Assembly (NCBI GenBank): GCA_018136815.1
Contig: CM030944.1
Coordinates: forward strand, 1,612,456-1,676,455
Length of the DNA: 64,000 nucleotides
Source: Isochrysis galbana
Taxonomy: Eukaryota > Haptophyta > Isochrysidales > Isochrysidaceae
Direction: 5' to 3'
The position numbers and the translations under genes are program-made. The notes beneath the pieces are model-generated. The model saw only the letters and a list, made by a program, of their open reading frames with translations, did not search any database and was not told the origin of the DNA. Positions 21,195-33,648 of this stretch are shown in pieces; the first letter of the stretch is position 1; each line of letters opens with the position of its first letter.

Positions 21195-21335
21195 AAAAAA
21201 CCATCTCGTCATCTCAGAGTTGAGGGAAATATGAGGATTTTTCAGTAGAAAGTGAAATTTCCCAATACACCCAACTAAAAAAAATTCTTGAAGGTGGCCG
21301 ATACACCCAACTAGCCGGGGGGGGGGGGAAATCGT
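21195..21335. repeat. Dispersed repeat family RepG, copy 1
   Basis: ACCATCTCGTC, then GTTGAGGGAAAT, GAGGATTTTTCAGTAGAAAG and two ATACACCCAACTA blocks. A related copy lies at 44400-44475. AT-rich, no coding. Confidence 0.55.
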
Positions 21336-21815
21336 TGCACAACCTACCGGAAGGCTGAGGTCAAGCACGCCCCCCCCTGCCTGCGGTGACCAATCCCCTG
21401 GACGCAGGTGTAGGTTGAAGTGGGCGCTCTTCATCTCTAATTCTATCTCTATGCTCTTCATGCTGAAATCGACCATGCATACACCTTGCTTTGGTTTGAT
21501 GTCGGCGTGCTCGAATGAACCGAAAATAGTGCTTCTTCCGTCGGCTGATGTCCCTCAGCTTTCGTGCCGCCAGCTGAGAGTTCCTCCGAGTGCCCAAACG
21601 TCCAGTATGTGGTACAGTGCTCTCTCGATCCACAGTTGCACGCGGCTCTAGGTAAATGCCACTGATGTGCCAAATCCATTCAGAGGCCATCTACGCACGA
21701 GCCCCTCGTCTTCTTCGCACCGCACCACACTCTACGCATATTGCTATCGATAGCATGGGGCAAGTGGTCGATGATTCCATGTGACCCATCGAGTTGGTCG
21801 ACACGAAGTACTTGC

Positions 21816-24274
21816 TCACCGCGCAAGTTGCTTGTCGATGGCCCGGAAGTCGGTGAAGAAGGCCTTGAACATTGCGAGTCCCGTATCAAGGTCGTGCACA
21901 CCCATTTGTTCCCTCACTGAGTGCATGGAAAGCTGAGGCAAGCCAACATCGACGGCACGGATGCCCGTTGCAGCTGAGATGATCGGGCCGATGGTCGAGC
22001 CGCAAGGGCAATCGTTGCGCACAACGAACTCTTGCGGTGGAGGAAGGCCGTTGCGTCGCGCAAGCTCACGTACTACAAAAGCAGTGACTGGGTTTGTGGC
22101 ATACCTAAGACGAGGATTGGGGGCGCAGACACCAATGGAGCTCACGAAGCGAGCAAACGCAGAGGATACCCTCGGACCAAGAGCTTATTCCCGCCCGCTG
22201 ATTGCAAGGGAACACCGGCCAAAGGGGCTGGGGACAGGTTCGCGAGTGCAAGGGAGAGGGTGCGCCGTGCGGCCGAAGGATTGCCACGCAGCTGCGCCGT
22301 TAGACCTTCCGATTCGTGTTACAAGCATAAAACACTACGGCATGGTGCTCACAACACGGGAAAGTGACAGGGCAGGCATAACGACACGGGAAGGCGCGGT
22401 TCTCGATATTCAATACATAGGCTGATCCTGCTCTCGATTGTTCTATCAGCCTCCCTCGGCTGTCTGGGCGAGTAGCATACCTCTGATTCGAGTTGGACTT
22501 GATGACGAGCCCCTGGTTCATCTTGGGCCCGTGGCCCTTTTCATGCTTGGCCGCGTAGTTCGGGTGCACTGCGTGTGCCATGTCGGCCGAGAGCACAAAA
22601 GACCGCGAGACAGTAGCCGCGAAGAGGTCATCGGCCGCAGCATTCGAGAGCGGCGGGCCTGTTGCAGCAGGCGGGCAAGAGAGTGCCCCCGAAATTCGCC
22701 GCACTGCCTCGCCCATGATTGGCGAGCCCGCGCCCACGGCCGAGCCGGAGCCGATTTCCTCGTGATCGAAGAGGGCGATAAGTGCAATGTCACGCTCTGC
22801 CTCCGGTGTCTTCTCGGGATCATTCACGTGTAGCGCGAGGGCCTCAGTGGCCAAAAAGCACGAGACGAGATTGTCGAGTCGGGCGGACAACAGGAATTCA
22901 TTGCGACCACCGCAGATGGCTGCAGGCTGCGGTGACGATATGAGGGGTAGAGCCATGAAGATGGGGAGCGCCATGGTGCCGCAGTACACGGAACCACGCG
23001 AGGACCGGCACAATGAGTGGCGCATGTCCAGCGTGCGCGCCATGCGTGATGTCCTGGGTGGGAAGCAACCTCACCTGTGTATCATAAAGAGACAACTCGA
23101 AGTCGGCAATCGCGTCGATGGGCACGTCCAGCTCCTCACCGATGACGGATAGAAGGAGCGGCTCCTGGGAAGTGGCCCACCCTCCATCTGGCTTGACCGA
23201 TGCGCTGGAGGTGGAGTCGGCCGCGGTGGACGCATCGGAGGCATCTGGGGCAGCGCCCTGCAACGCCTCTTGAGCCGCCATGGCAAGGATCGGCTGCAGA
23301 TGGTCTTCCTGCGAGAATTTGGTGGACATGCATGGGCTCTCTGGTGGAAGCACGGCCCCGTATCTCAGGGGATGGCATCATAATATAGCTCCGCACGGAG
23401 ATGGATGGCATCCTGAATCATGCTGGGGTGCATTCATGCACCTTATTCACTTCGAAGGCCTCCCGCTCCTTTGCTGTTTGCAGGTGGATGGCCAGGGTGG
23501 GCACGCGCAGCATCGGCCGTTCGATTCTGAGCAGGCGCTGCTCGAGCGAGCCATCTTCCGACCGTATAACCACACGACCAGAGAGAGACAGATCCCGATC
23601 GAACCAAGTGTGCCAGAGACCGCCGCCATAGCACTCGACATCAACCTGAGCTCATTCCGATGGTGGGCCGTGGTCTGGATGGTGGGCAGAACGCGGGAGC
23701 CATCGGGCAGGGTAGGTGCATTGAGGATTCGCAGCGCCGGCACAAAGCACACGCTGTGCTGCAAAATCACCTGCGTGCACCCAGCGGCGCTGCCATCGCG
23801 CATCGACCTCGGCTTGACCTTGAGGTTGGGTGAGTCCGTGTGCGCCCCAATGATCTTGAAGCCGTCGCCCGGCTGGTAGCCCTCGCCGACGGCGAAGGCG
23901 ACGAGGCACGAGCGGTTGCGCGTCCAGAAGTACCTCCCTCCCGGAGAGATCCGTCCCGCCCACGCCTCGCGCTCGTCGAGCTCGATGAAGCCAGCCGCTT
24001 GCAGCCGTTGAGCAGCGCGAGCACACGCGTGGAAAGGGTCTGGCGAGCCATCGAGGAAGGCCATGGCGTCCTTGTGTGTCTGCGAGACGGGAGGGGCGGT
24101 CGAGAGCAGCCGCGCCGTCGACGCGCGCGACGGCAGGCCTGCGCCACCCACGGTTCGGAGCGCGAGCATCGTGCACCAGCCGAGCAGCGGCGCGCGCATC
24201 GCCGAGGGCGCGGGGCCGAGCTGCCGCCAAGCGGCCGCCCGCCAAGACAGATCGTATCCCCTCGTCGAGCTCAC
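21816..24274 (-). CDS. DNPEP: Aspartyl aminopeptidase (peptidase family M18), five exons
   Basis: Exons 24274-23771, 23645-23442, 23338-23075, 22926-22481 and 22104-21816, with phases 0,0,0,2. All sites are GT-AG and total 1707 bases ends in TGA. It removes N-terminal Asp/Glu from peptides as a dodecameric di-zinc enzyme. All ligands are visible: H in [11 protein letters not shown] in ARLDNL, the paired E in [10 protein letters not shown] in SADMAHA and H in LSMHSVRE. The substrate loop [20 protein letters not shown] spans exon 2, and [11 protein letters not shown] is in the last exon. Relatives have about 475 residues; the extra N-terminal part ([19 protein letters not shown], then [10 protein letters not shown]) looks like an organelle presequence, so mitochondrial or plastid import is possible. 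The Met at 24199 is the likelier start; 24274 is the first in frame. Confidence 0.92.
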
Positions 24275-24341
24275 TGGGACGCATTCGGAGAGACCCGTTC
24301 TGAATTGTTTTGTAGAGCATCTTGCAGCTTGTGGGCTATAT

Positions 24342-24536
24342 GTTACCCCCCAGGAGCCAACGACCCCCAGGAGCTACCGGGGGCCCCCGAGAGCTATCGG
24401 GGGGAAATTTTCTCCCGATCGCCAACAGCCCCACCGAGAGCTACCGGGGGACCGAGACAATCACCCGAGGGCTATTAGCGGATCCCCCAGTAGCCAGTAG
24501 CTATCGGGGGGAGATGAAATCCCCCGAGAGCAAACG

Positions 24537-24579
<43 letters not shown>
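24342..24579. mobile_element. RepD element, left part with (CT)n
   Basis: GTTACCCCCCAGGAGCC followed by several imperfect units of GAGAGCTA(C/T)CGGGGG, ending in (CT)n. The inverted counterpart is at 58290-58515. It is split here by RepC copy C inside the (CT)n; the right part continues at 25340. Confidence 0.75.
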
Positions 24580-25795
<1,216 letters not shown>

Positions 25796-25830
25796 TGCAA
25801 GTCAGGTGGCGGCTGGAGCAGCGGCAAGCA

Positions 25831-25848
25831 TCGGTGAGAGCCAAAGAT
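25831..25848. repeat. 18-bp target-site duplication of RepC copy E, left
   Basis: TCGGTGAGAGCCAAAGAT here is repeated exactly at 27489-27506. Confidence 0.85.
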
Positions 25849-27488
25849 TAAACATTTTAATAGTCTCACCGCACACGCGGCCGTGGACCCTCTACTTTCT
25901 ACTCACGTAGGAAAACTTTCTATACCCCCACTATTCCACTTCCACTTCCACTTCCCCGGCCCTTCTCCCCCTGCCATCTGGCGGCTCCCCCGTGCACTAC
26001 TAGGGGGATAGGGGTGAAGGGCTTAGATATGGTCCGGTGGCCCGCGCCTCCCGCCTCCCCTCGGTGGTCATTTGCCCCCCTTCCTCCTGTGTCTCGGAGT
26101 GGGAGTGGGCGGCGGCCTCAGCCTCGACTTATCCTGTAAACAGGTGCGGAACTTACCTATTTTTAGGCCCAGGCCAGAATATTAAAGATTTTTCTACATA
26201 TTTGGGCAGATTTTTGGCCCTACAATCTGCGACATATTTGGGTGCCCAAATTGCCCTCACCCAACATATGTACGGTTATAGACCATCTGTACTACATATT
26301 TGGGCACGTATTTCATGTTATTTAGCTATTTATATTCATATTGCGCTCTGTTACGCAAGTGATTTTGGCGCGAGGCATCTCTTGGCGCGAGACGCGGCGG
26401 AGGCGCGAGGCGCGCAGCGTAGTGCAAAGCAAGCCGACACCTGGTCACGTATAAAAGAACGCTTTTTGAGTGAATAATTCCGACGATCAAGCGATCAACC
26501 CGGTGTCGTGCTCGCTCTCCGCGCTCTCCCTCCTCACTCCCCGCCCACCCCTCGTTCTCTACTCACGAATCACATGGCCATGAACGGCGATTGCACCGAG
26601 CGCAACGACAACGATCCCATCGCGCGCTTCGACGCAAGCAACGAGTGCGAGTCCTCAGTGCCCTCAGTCAGTAAGAGCTCGACGACTACGCCGACGACTA
26701 CGCCGACGACTTCAAGGTGGGCGACAAGATCGTGCACACACACTTGGGCTCATGCGTCGTCATCGCTCATCGCCCTCGGCGCCGGCACCCTTTTCGGCGA
26801 GCTTTACACATGCATTGATTGCACACTCTGCCCCTAGACCCTCTCCTATGTTATTGATTGGTATTTTGTATTTTGTGTTTGCAAGTTTTTTATCAACATA
26901 TCTACATATTTGCTGCATATTTGGGCACCTATTTGGATGTCTTGCTACAGATCTCTACATATTTTCTACATATAAATGCTACATATTTGGGTTGGCCAAA
27001 CTACATATTCTGGCCTGGGCCTACCTATTTTTCGGTGAGCGGAGCTCTCGCTCCGCCCACCCCCTTCTCCGCGCTCTCTCTCCCCTCTCCTGCGGCACGC
27101 GCGATGGCGCGCCTGGCGACCGCTCGAGGCTCCTGGAGGCCAGCTCTGGGGGCAAAGGGGGCTGGGGCTGGGCCCTGGCCTCCCTTGCCTCTCCCTCGCT
27201 GGCGCTCTTGAGCCTCTGGGGCCCCCAATCTGCACCTGTCTGCCTGTCGACCAGGAGGGGAGGGGGCGTTGGAGCGATGGGCTGGCCACGAGGGGCCAGG
27301 ACGAGCGAACCAGGCGTGCCTGTCAGTGGGAGAGTGGGTCAGCAGGGCAGTGGCCTCCTGGCAAGCCATCAGGCATGCCGGGAGGATGGGTGGTTCCTCC
27401 CCAACGGCAGGGGAGGAGTGGAGAGAGAGGGGAGAGGGGGGCTCGTGCCTCGTGCCTCCCATGGGCGAACCAAGTATAAACTTAGTTG
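25849..27488. mobile_element. RepC copy E (reverse), split by a hAT-like element
   Basis: Starts TAAACATTTTAATAGTCTCACCGC and runs to the hairpin at about 26154. It is interrupted at 26164-27023, then resumes CGGTGAGCGGAGCTCTCGC and ends CCAAGTATAAACTTAGTTG. The 18-bp flanking duplication, the same length as for copy A, proves a single insertion later invaded by the hAT-like element. The hairpin stem is decayed (GCCTCG against CGGAAC). Confidence 0.85.
26164..27023. mobile_element. hAT-like non-autonomous element 1 (860 bp)
   Basis: Terminal inverted repeats TAGGCCCAGGCCAGAATAT are perfect at both ends. The 8-bp target duplication CCTATTTT lies at 26156-26163 and 27024-27031. The two ends hold many subterminal copies of ACATATTTGGG in both directions, as hAT transposase-binding arrays do. 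The middle is GC-rich with short frames (for example a Ser/Thr-rich one at 26508-26837), none recognised, so a transposase gene is absent. Confidence 0.85.
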
Positions 27489-27506
27489 TCGGTGAGAGCC
27501 AAAGAT
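27489..27506. repeat. 18-bp target-site duplication of RepC copy E, right
   Basis: Exact second copy of 25831-25848. Confidence 0.85.
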
Positions 27507-27775
27507 GGTGGGGCTGGGAAGGAAGAGGGAGGGCGGTCGGTACGGCTCGCCAGCACCGCACAAAGGTGGAGCGCCGGCTTTCATTGGAAGAGGGCGGCAG
27601 AGTCGGCGGCAGGCGGCAGCGGCGACCGACGACAAGAGGTGCCCACGCCGCGCCGTCTGTGTTCGGTGTGAGCGCTGCGCCAGCCCTCACCCTCCTCGCC
27701 CTCGTTCTTCCTTCCCGCTCCCGTCGCTGCGCTCTGGCGCGTGCACGCTCGCCGCCTGCCATTGGTGCAACCCGC
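27507..27775. other. GC-rich flank, arm of a short inverted repeat
   Basis: 27597-27640 (GGCAGAGTCGGCGGCAG and GGCGACCGAC) is matched in inverse at about 28330-28372, on the other side of the next element. No gene recognised. Confidence 0.4.
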
Positions 27776-27783
27776 GACCGACT

Positions 27784-28316
27784 CCTAGCTGTGAAACACA
27801 GGAACAGTGTTTTTTTTCGGAGTCCAAAAACAGTGTTTTTCACTGTTTTTCAAACGCCCTCCATTTATGCCACTGTTTTTTTAGAGTGGGGCTGTGTGGG
27901 GCTGGGGCTGGGGGCCGCCCGTGCGCGGCGCGCGCGAGCGCGGCGTGCGCGCAGGCTCAGGCGCGCTCGAGCGCGGGGTGCGCGCGGGATACCGGCCACC
28001 ACCACCACATGCACCACCACGCGCGCGGATCGCGACGCGTGCGTGGGCTTGGGGTTGTGAACACCGATAGCGGCTCGCCATCGGCCGAGGGGAGGAGAGG
28101 GGGCAGCGGCGGCGGCGGCCTACGTATGCGTAGGACGCAGGACGCGGAGGAGCGAGGAGCGGCGGCGGAGGCGCTCCGCGCGGGGGGGAAAGGCCCCCTT
28201 GCGGTATATGTGGCCCCACTGTTTTTCGCACTGTTTTTTACTGTTTTTTTTCGATTCCCAAAAAGAGCTGTTTTTAATGTTTTTCTAGCCCTCACCCGCT
28301 GTTTTTCACAGCTAGG
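27784..28316. mobile_element. hAT-like non-autonomous element 2 (533 bp)
   Basis: Terminal inverted repeats CCTAGCTGTGAAA/TTTCACAGCTAGG are perfect. The 8-bp target duplication GACCGACT lies at 27776-27783 and 28317-28324. Many CACTGTTTTT/AAAAACAGTG subterminal repeats cluster at both ends. The GC-rich centre (CACCACCACATGCACCACC and following) has no recognisable product. Confidence 0.85.
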
Positions 28317-28324
28317 GACCGACT

Positions 28325-28989
<665 letters not shown>

Positions 28990-29089
28990 NNNNNNNNNNN
29001 NNNNNNNNNNNNNNNNNNNNNNNNNNNNNNNNNNNNNNNNNNNNNNNNNNNNNNNNNNNNNNNNNNNNNNNNNNNNNNNNNNNNNNNNN
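28990..29089. other. Assembly gap (100 N)
   Basis: Exactly 100 N, a conventional placeholder, following a poly-G tract that is hard to sequence. True length unknown. Confidence 0.98.
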
Positions 29090-29836
29090 TGTTTTACTAT
29101 TATTAGTCTAAATAGCTTACTCAGATACCCACCTACTTGGACACTATGGCACACGACGGCACATGCCGCCCCATACCACGCACCACGAGGACACTCTTGA
29201 CAATCTCGTGAGCAACGCCAAGATTGCGGGGGCTCAACGCAAGTACGAAAGAAATCAGATGAAACCGATGATATAGGACCAATGTGAAGGAATCCGCGGG
29301 AAGAAATGTCCACATTGCCCTTTCCAAAGTCCAAAGCGAGCTGCAACCGGTGGTGTTCAAAGGGTTAGACTACGTGTGGTACGCATGTTTCACACCGCTC
29401 TTTACCCTTACCGGCTCCGCGTCTCGTAGGGGATCAAGGTGTTGACGACGCGGCAGCTGCAAGCTGGGTTCGCTTGATGTCGTTTGTTCAAGGGTGTGGG
29501 TGAAAAAGTTGCGCTGCTTAATCTCATCAGAATCATGGCAGCACCTGGTGGATGGTGAACAGCATGGTTCGCAATAATAGAGCCTCTTCTTGACTAACAT
29601 CTTTCAAGAGTTCACACTGACATCTCTCAAGAGTTCACCCAGAGGTTCGCATAGCAATTTGTTCCTAGTTTGCTCGAGCTCAAATCGCTGAGAAGAGAGA
29701 GCAAATAAAGACGCAAGACTTGATGACTGCGGCGCATGCTGCAAAGAGCGCCCGGATCCATCATCTCCGGCTGCCGTCATGACTACCAGCGTCAGCCACA
29801 GAGGGATAAGGTACCCACATCCCATCAATGATCCCA
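29090..29836. other. Intergenic region
   Basis: Short frames on both strands, none recognised. The right part is probably the 3' UTR of the ACT-domain gene. Confidence 0.3.
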
Positions 29837-30238
29837 TCAATGATGCGTACGAGACATATCGCGCAGGTACCAAAGCGCGTCTTGTTCCTTGCCCTCCGGG
29901 ACGAACAGGTGATCGTGATAGAAGCCTGTGACTGCATTTACACTCATCCCATGCTTGGAGAGCTCAGCTGTGACACGCGCTAAAAACCCCACGGCCTCAA
30001 GTGAAGAGTGAACGTTGAGGGTGATCATGCGGCACGGGTACTCGAATTTGAGCCCCGCTGCCTGAGCCTGTGAAAGGGGGAGAATGAGCGTGGTGCCCTC
30101 ATCTTCCTCGAATCTCATGCGTGGTGTGAGGCCCTCGGGCACGGCGTCGCGCTGCACTGTACAGAAGACGTACAGCCCGTCTACCAGCGTGGCCGACATC
30201 GACTTGATGAGAGCATTGAGGTCGCGCTCACCGCTCAT
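29837..30238 (-). CDS. ACT-domain protein of the DUF2241 / ACT_7 type, 133 aa
   Basis: Single exon from ATG at 30238 to the stop at 29837. MSGERDLNALIKSMSATLVD then YVFCTV matches the N-terminal half of this family. ITLNVHSSLEAVGFLARVTA then ELSKHGMSVNAVTGFYHDHL and FVPEGKEQDALWYLRD form the ACT half, including the characteristic HSSLEAVG and Y-H-D-H-L-F-V-P. The family is widespread in bacteria and algae. It is thought to bind small ligands such as amino acids, but no reaction is established. An in-frame extension to 30340 is Glu/Gly/Arg low complexity and is more likely 5' UTR. Length agrees with relatives (about 130). Confidence 0.88.
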   Translation of the reverse strand: MSGERDLNALIKSMSATLVDGLYVFCTVQRDAVPEGLTPRMRFEEDEGTTLILPLSQAQAAGLKFEYPCRMITLNVHSSLEAVGFLARVTAELSKHGMSVNAVTGFYHDHLFVPEGKEQDALWYLRDMSRTHH

Positions 30239-31194
30239 CCCGGCCACGCAGAGTCTCTCTCCTCGCTCCCTCCCTGTCCCTCTCCCTCCCTCTCTCGGTC
30301 CCCCTCTCTCTCGCCCCCCCCTCTCTTTGCCTTCCTCCAAGCCTCTCGCGCTCTCCTTTCTCTCTTCGCTTGCTGGCGAGAAGGTCTCGGCGAGGTGCGG
30401 CGGGACTAGCGAGAGCTGAGACAGAGAGCGGGTCTAGCGAGAGCTGAGAGAGAGAGAGCGGGTCTAGCGAGAGCTGGGAGAGAGGGGTTAGGGCGGGAGG
30501 CGCGCGCGCGCGGGAGGCGAGCTAGCGGGGCGCGGCTGCTGGTACACTCTACACTCCCGTTTTAATTTCTACTCTAGAGGTTTGAGGTTGGTGGGCGTGC
30601 CGGCCCAGTGCCCCGTGCTGAAATGCTGAAATGAACGGCACGCGCTGGCGTGCGGAGACTGTGAGAATGAGCGCTGGTCCGCCCTTCATGGGGGGTCCTT
30701 GTCTGCCGGTCTGCGTTGAGTGGTGTAGAGATTCCTTGTGCTGGTGCGTATTCATTGGGTTGTGAGGATTGTGCCCATAAGGGCCACCTGGTCTCGGGCC
30801 GCGCCGCGGCTAGAGCACCAGAGCCAGAGCGGCGCGGCCGTCGCCAGGGTGGGAGAGGCCTCTGCCATGAGGCATGCCCGATGGAAGTTCTGTAGGTCTT
30901 GTCTACTGTGTCTCTGGTGAGGCCTGCAGTCTGCTTCCCCCCATGGGGGGGGCAGGGGCAGCATGGCTGCTGAGGGTGGTGTGGCCGAGGCCACGGGCCA
31001 TGTGGCACGACGGGAGTCGCACTCACCTGCTCCTGCTCGGCCTCAGCTGGCGCCTTCTTCAAGAATGTTTTTCTTCGGCCTCTGCTGGCGGACGCAGTCG
31101 CTTATTCGCCAGCGACTGCTCCATGGGCACTGGGGGGGCGCCCTCGGCGGGGGGCCCGAAGGAGAGGGGAGTCGCGCCGGCGCGCTCCATGGCG
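30239..31194. other. Intergenic region with short tandem repeats
   Basis: 30405-30480 holds three copies of a unit of about 30 bp with GCGGGTCTAGCGAGAGCTG. The GC-rich 30540-31194 part may be a retroposon body, since it ends in a RepC-like tail at 31195, but it is not otherwise similar to RepC. No gene recognised. Confidence 0.4.
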
Positions 31195-31222
31195 ACCAGG
31201 CGACCACGTATAAACTTAGTTG
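31195..31222. repeat. RepC-type tail on an unrelated body
   Basis: CGACCACGTATAAACTTAGTT is close to the RepC end CGAACCAAGTATAAACTTAG, but upstream sequence (30540-31194) is different. Confidence 0.5.
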
Positions 31223-31945
31223 CAATACGATATACATAGTAGTATGATACGTAGAAGAGCCCTGTGTCCGTAGCCACGCAGCCACACCATGCACTTGGAT
31301 TTACATGCCAACAACGATTCGGTTGCAAAGAGCCGACAGATGACCGTCCGACAAGAAGAGCGGGAGATTCGCTGCAGTCACGTTGTGATGCGTCTTCCAT
31401 ACCCAATGCGCCTCGGCGATACCGTCCCCTCTGATCGCTACTCGCACCGCATGGACCGCCGTCATGGCGTGATTTGCCCATGGCCCATCATTGCAGTATG
31501 CCACAACGACTCGTTGCCATGCCAACACTAAACTTGAGCATGATGACATGCTCTACTCGCACCGCATGGTGTGTGCCCAGGCGAGGCGTGCATATACGTG
31601 CACAATGGACATCAACAACAGCAGTGGTCACCGACAGCGCCCACCGAATCCACCTGGAAGACTGCGGCTCGGTTCAGTGTTGCTGCAACGAGCTTTCGAT
31701 GCATGCATGGCACCACGGACGCAGGCGCCTTGTGGAGTGCTACTGGGTGCGATTGATTCTTTCCGCCATGCTCTCACCGAACGCGTGCTGGACACTGTCA
31801 CTAGGGCGTAACACTTCCGCAATCACACATATCTGAGCGTCAAACTTGCCGTGCGCGGTTGGCCTTGGCGACCTCTTGCAGACAGCGCGCCGCGCAGTCG
31901 GTCTGGTTCTGCACCAGGCCGAGTGGGCATTGCGAGCATAGTATA
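31223..31945. other. Intergenic region
   Basis: No gene recognised. The part next to 31946 is presumably the 3' UTR of the FKBP gene. Confidence 0.3.
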
Positions 31946-32731
31946 TCAAGGCGCGTCCACCTTGCGAAGATCCGCAAAACCGACAAGGTCAAGCTCGACG
32001 AGCAGGCTCTCATCAAAGCGCCGCGCAAACCGCTGTTTGCCACCGTAGGTGCGCGGAAGCGGCGCCTTATTTTTCGTGATGCACGCCGCCACATTCTCGA
32101 CGGAGGCCCCGATGTCTGCCTTGAAGACAATGTCCGCGCATGCCCCTGACTGGTCTTTCCAGCCGCGCTCGGGCCGAACGAGCACGCGCCGCCGGCCGCC
32201 TGGCTTCATGCCGACGAGGGCGTCGGCAACGCCAGCGACGGTGGCGTCCTTAGTAAGAAGCACGGCCTGAACATCGCCCTCCTTGTCGTCATCCTCGCCG
32301 TACCCGTAGCTGAAGATCGTCTGTCCCTCTCCCGAGAGGCCGTCTCTCGCTCTCGTGCCGAGCCTCATCACTCGGTAGCGAATCTCGACCGCGTCCCCCT
32401 CCTTGGCGGGCTTGCCCTCGCCGACGCGGAGGTCGCGGTACCGATCTCCTCCCAGTGTCCGTTCGAACGACTCGTCAGAGCCCGCCGCCATCGCCTCACG
32501 CTCCTTCTCTCCAAGAGCTTCACACTCCTCGATGCTCTTGCACTTCCTCTCCTTGGCCTTGAATCCTCCCGAGGGAGGCGCGCTGCCCTTGATGAGGGCG
32601 AAGGCGGGGTGAGAAGAAAACAATGGTGAGAACCCTAGCGCCAGCGCGCCACGACGACCGACCGCTCCCACGCGCAACGCCGCACAAGCATCGGCAAGCA
32701 GACAGAGCAGCAGCGCCGCCGCCGCGCCCAT
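31946..32731 (-). CDS. FKBP-type peptidyl-prolyl isomerase-like protein, plastid (thylakoid-lumen type) targeted, 261 aa
   Basis: Single exon, ATG at 32731. The N-terminus is bipartite. First comes a signal peptide (MGAAAALLLCLLADACA|A), then a twin-arginine hydrophobic segment GRRGALALGFSPLFSSHPAFA|LIKG typical of lumenal proteins. The mature part has DLRVGEGKPAKEGDAVEIRY at the start of an FKBP fold and DATVAGVADALVGMKPGGRR then RVLVRPERGW, equivalent to the FKBP 'V-I-x-G-x-x-x-A-L-x-G-M-K-x-G-x-x-R' segment. FKBPs speed proline cis-trans isomerisation; lumenal ones assist photosystem assembly. Several active-site aromatic residues are not obvious and there are insertions, so activity is uncertain. 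The C-terminal 60 residues are extra relative to a bare FKBP domain. Confidence 0.8.
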   Translation of the reverse strand: MGAAAALLLCLLADACAALRVGAVGRRGALALGFSPLFSSHPAFALIKGSAPPSGGFKAKERKCKSIEECEALGEKEREAMAAGSDESFERTLGGDRYRDLRVGEGKPAKEGDAVEIRYRVMRLGTRARDGLSGEGQTIFSYGYGEDDDKEGDVQAVLLTKDATVAGVADALVGMKPGGRRRVLVRPERGWKDQSGACADIVFKADIGASVENVAACITKNKAPLPRTYGGKQRFARRFDESLLVELDLVGFADLRKVDAP

Positions 32732-33263
32732 CGCCTCCAGATCTGTAGCAGAGGCTTCTGCTTTATGGATATGCCCCGTTTCTATCGATAAAAAAAGTAG
32801 AAAAAAATCGGCCTGTTGACCTCCAGAGGTGGCAGGTGGCAGCCACTAGATAAAAAGAATAAGAACAAAATCTTAACAAACTAGCCGCTACTTGCACGGC
32901 GCGAGGCAGAGTGCTTGTGCTACTCTTATCTACCCGTCCTAACCTTCCACATCCCCTTCCCCCTCCCCCAGTAACCTTCCACCCTAGATATGCCGGCATA
33001 ATCATAATCATTAGCTGTGGCGGCTGGGTGGGCGTCCGGCATGCCGGCATGCGCAAACAGATTCGCCGCCCCCCCCCCCCCCCCAGTTTCGCGCAAGGTG
33101 CGCATTATGGGCTATTTTGGGCCCAAATTTCGCGAAAGATTTACACCCACAAAAGTGGCCCAAGTTTCGAAATGAGTTTCACGAAACTCTGACCTGGCCC
33201 CATCTACCGTACGTATAATACTGTTCCTCGGCGCCGCCGCGCGAGCAGAGGCGATGGCGGCGC
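32732..33263. other. Intergenic region with TTTCGCGAAA-type repeat
   Basis: 32732-32900 is AT-rich upstream of the FKBP gene. 33075-33195 contains AGTTTCGCGC, AATTTCGCGAAAG, GTTTCGAAATG and GTTTCACGAAACTCTGACC, related in inverse to 53785-53870 (GGCCAGAGTTTCGCGAAA). This suggests a small palindromic repeat family. Confidence 0.45.
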
Positions 33264-33374
33264 GTACTTTGTACTTTGTACTTTGTACTTTGTACTTTGT
33301 ACTTTGTACTTTGTACTTTGTACTTTGTACTTTGTACTTTGTACTTTGTACTTTGTACTTTGTACTTTGTACTT
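33264..33374. repeat. (GTACTTT)n tandem repeat, about 16 units
   Basis: 111 bases of an uninterrupted 7-bp unit. Not telomere-like. Confidence 0.95.
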
Positions 33375-33608
33375 GATCCCCTCCCCCCGTTGGGGGCCGA
33401 GATCTCTCCCCCGTTTTGACTGGAACGCCTCCTTTTCACCGCTCTCCTCCTCCTCCTCCCCCCCCCGCCCCTTCCCCCGCCCCCCCTCCTCCTAGGCGCA
33501 TAGTTGTATATTCTTGTGTGGGGTCCCGCCCCCCCGCCCCCGCCCCCCCCCCGCCGCGCGGATCTCTCCCTCCCTCCCTCTCTCTCCCCCTCCCTCTCCC
33601 TCTCTCTG

Positions 33609-33648
<40 letters not shown>

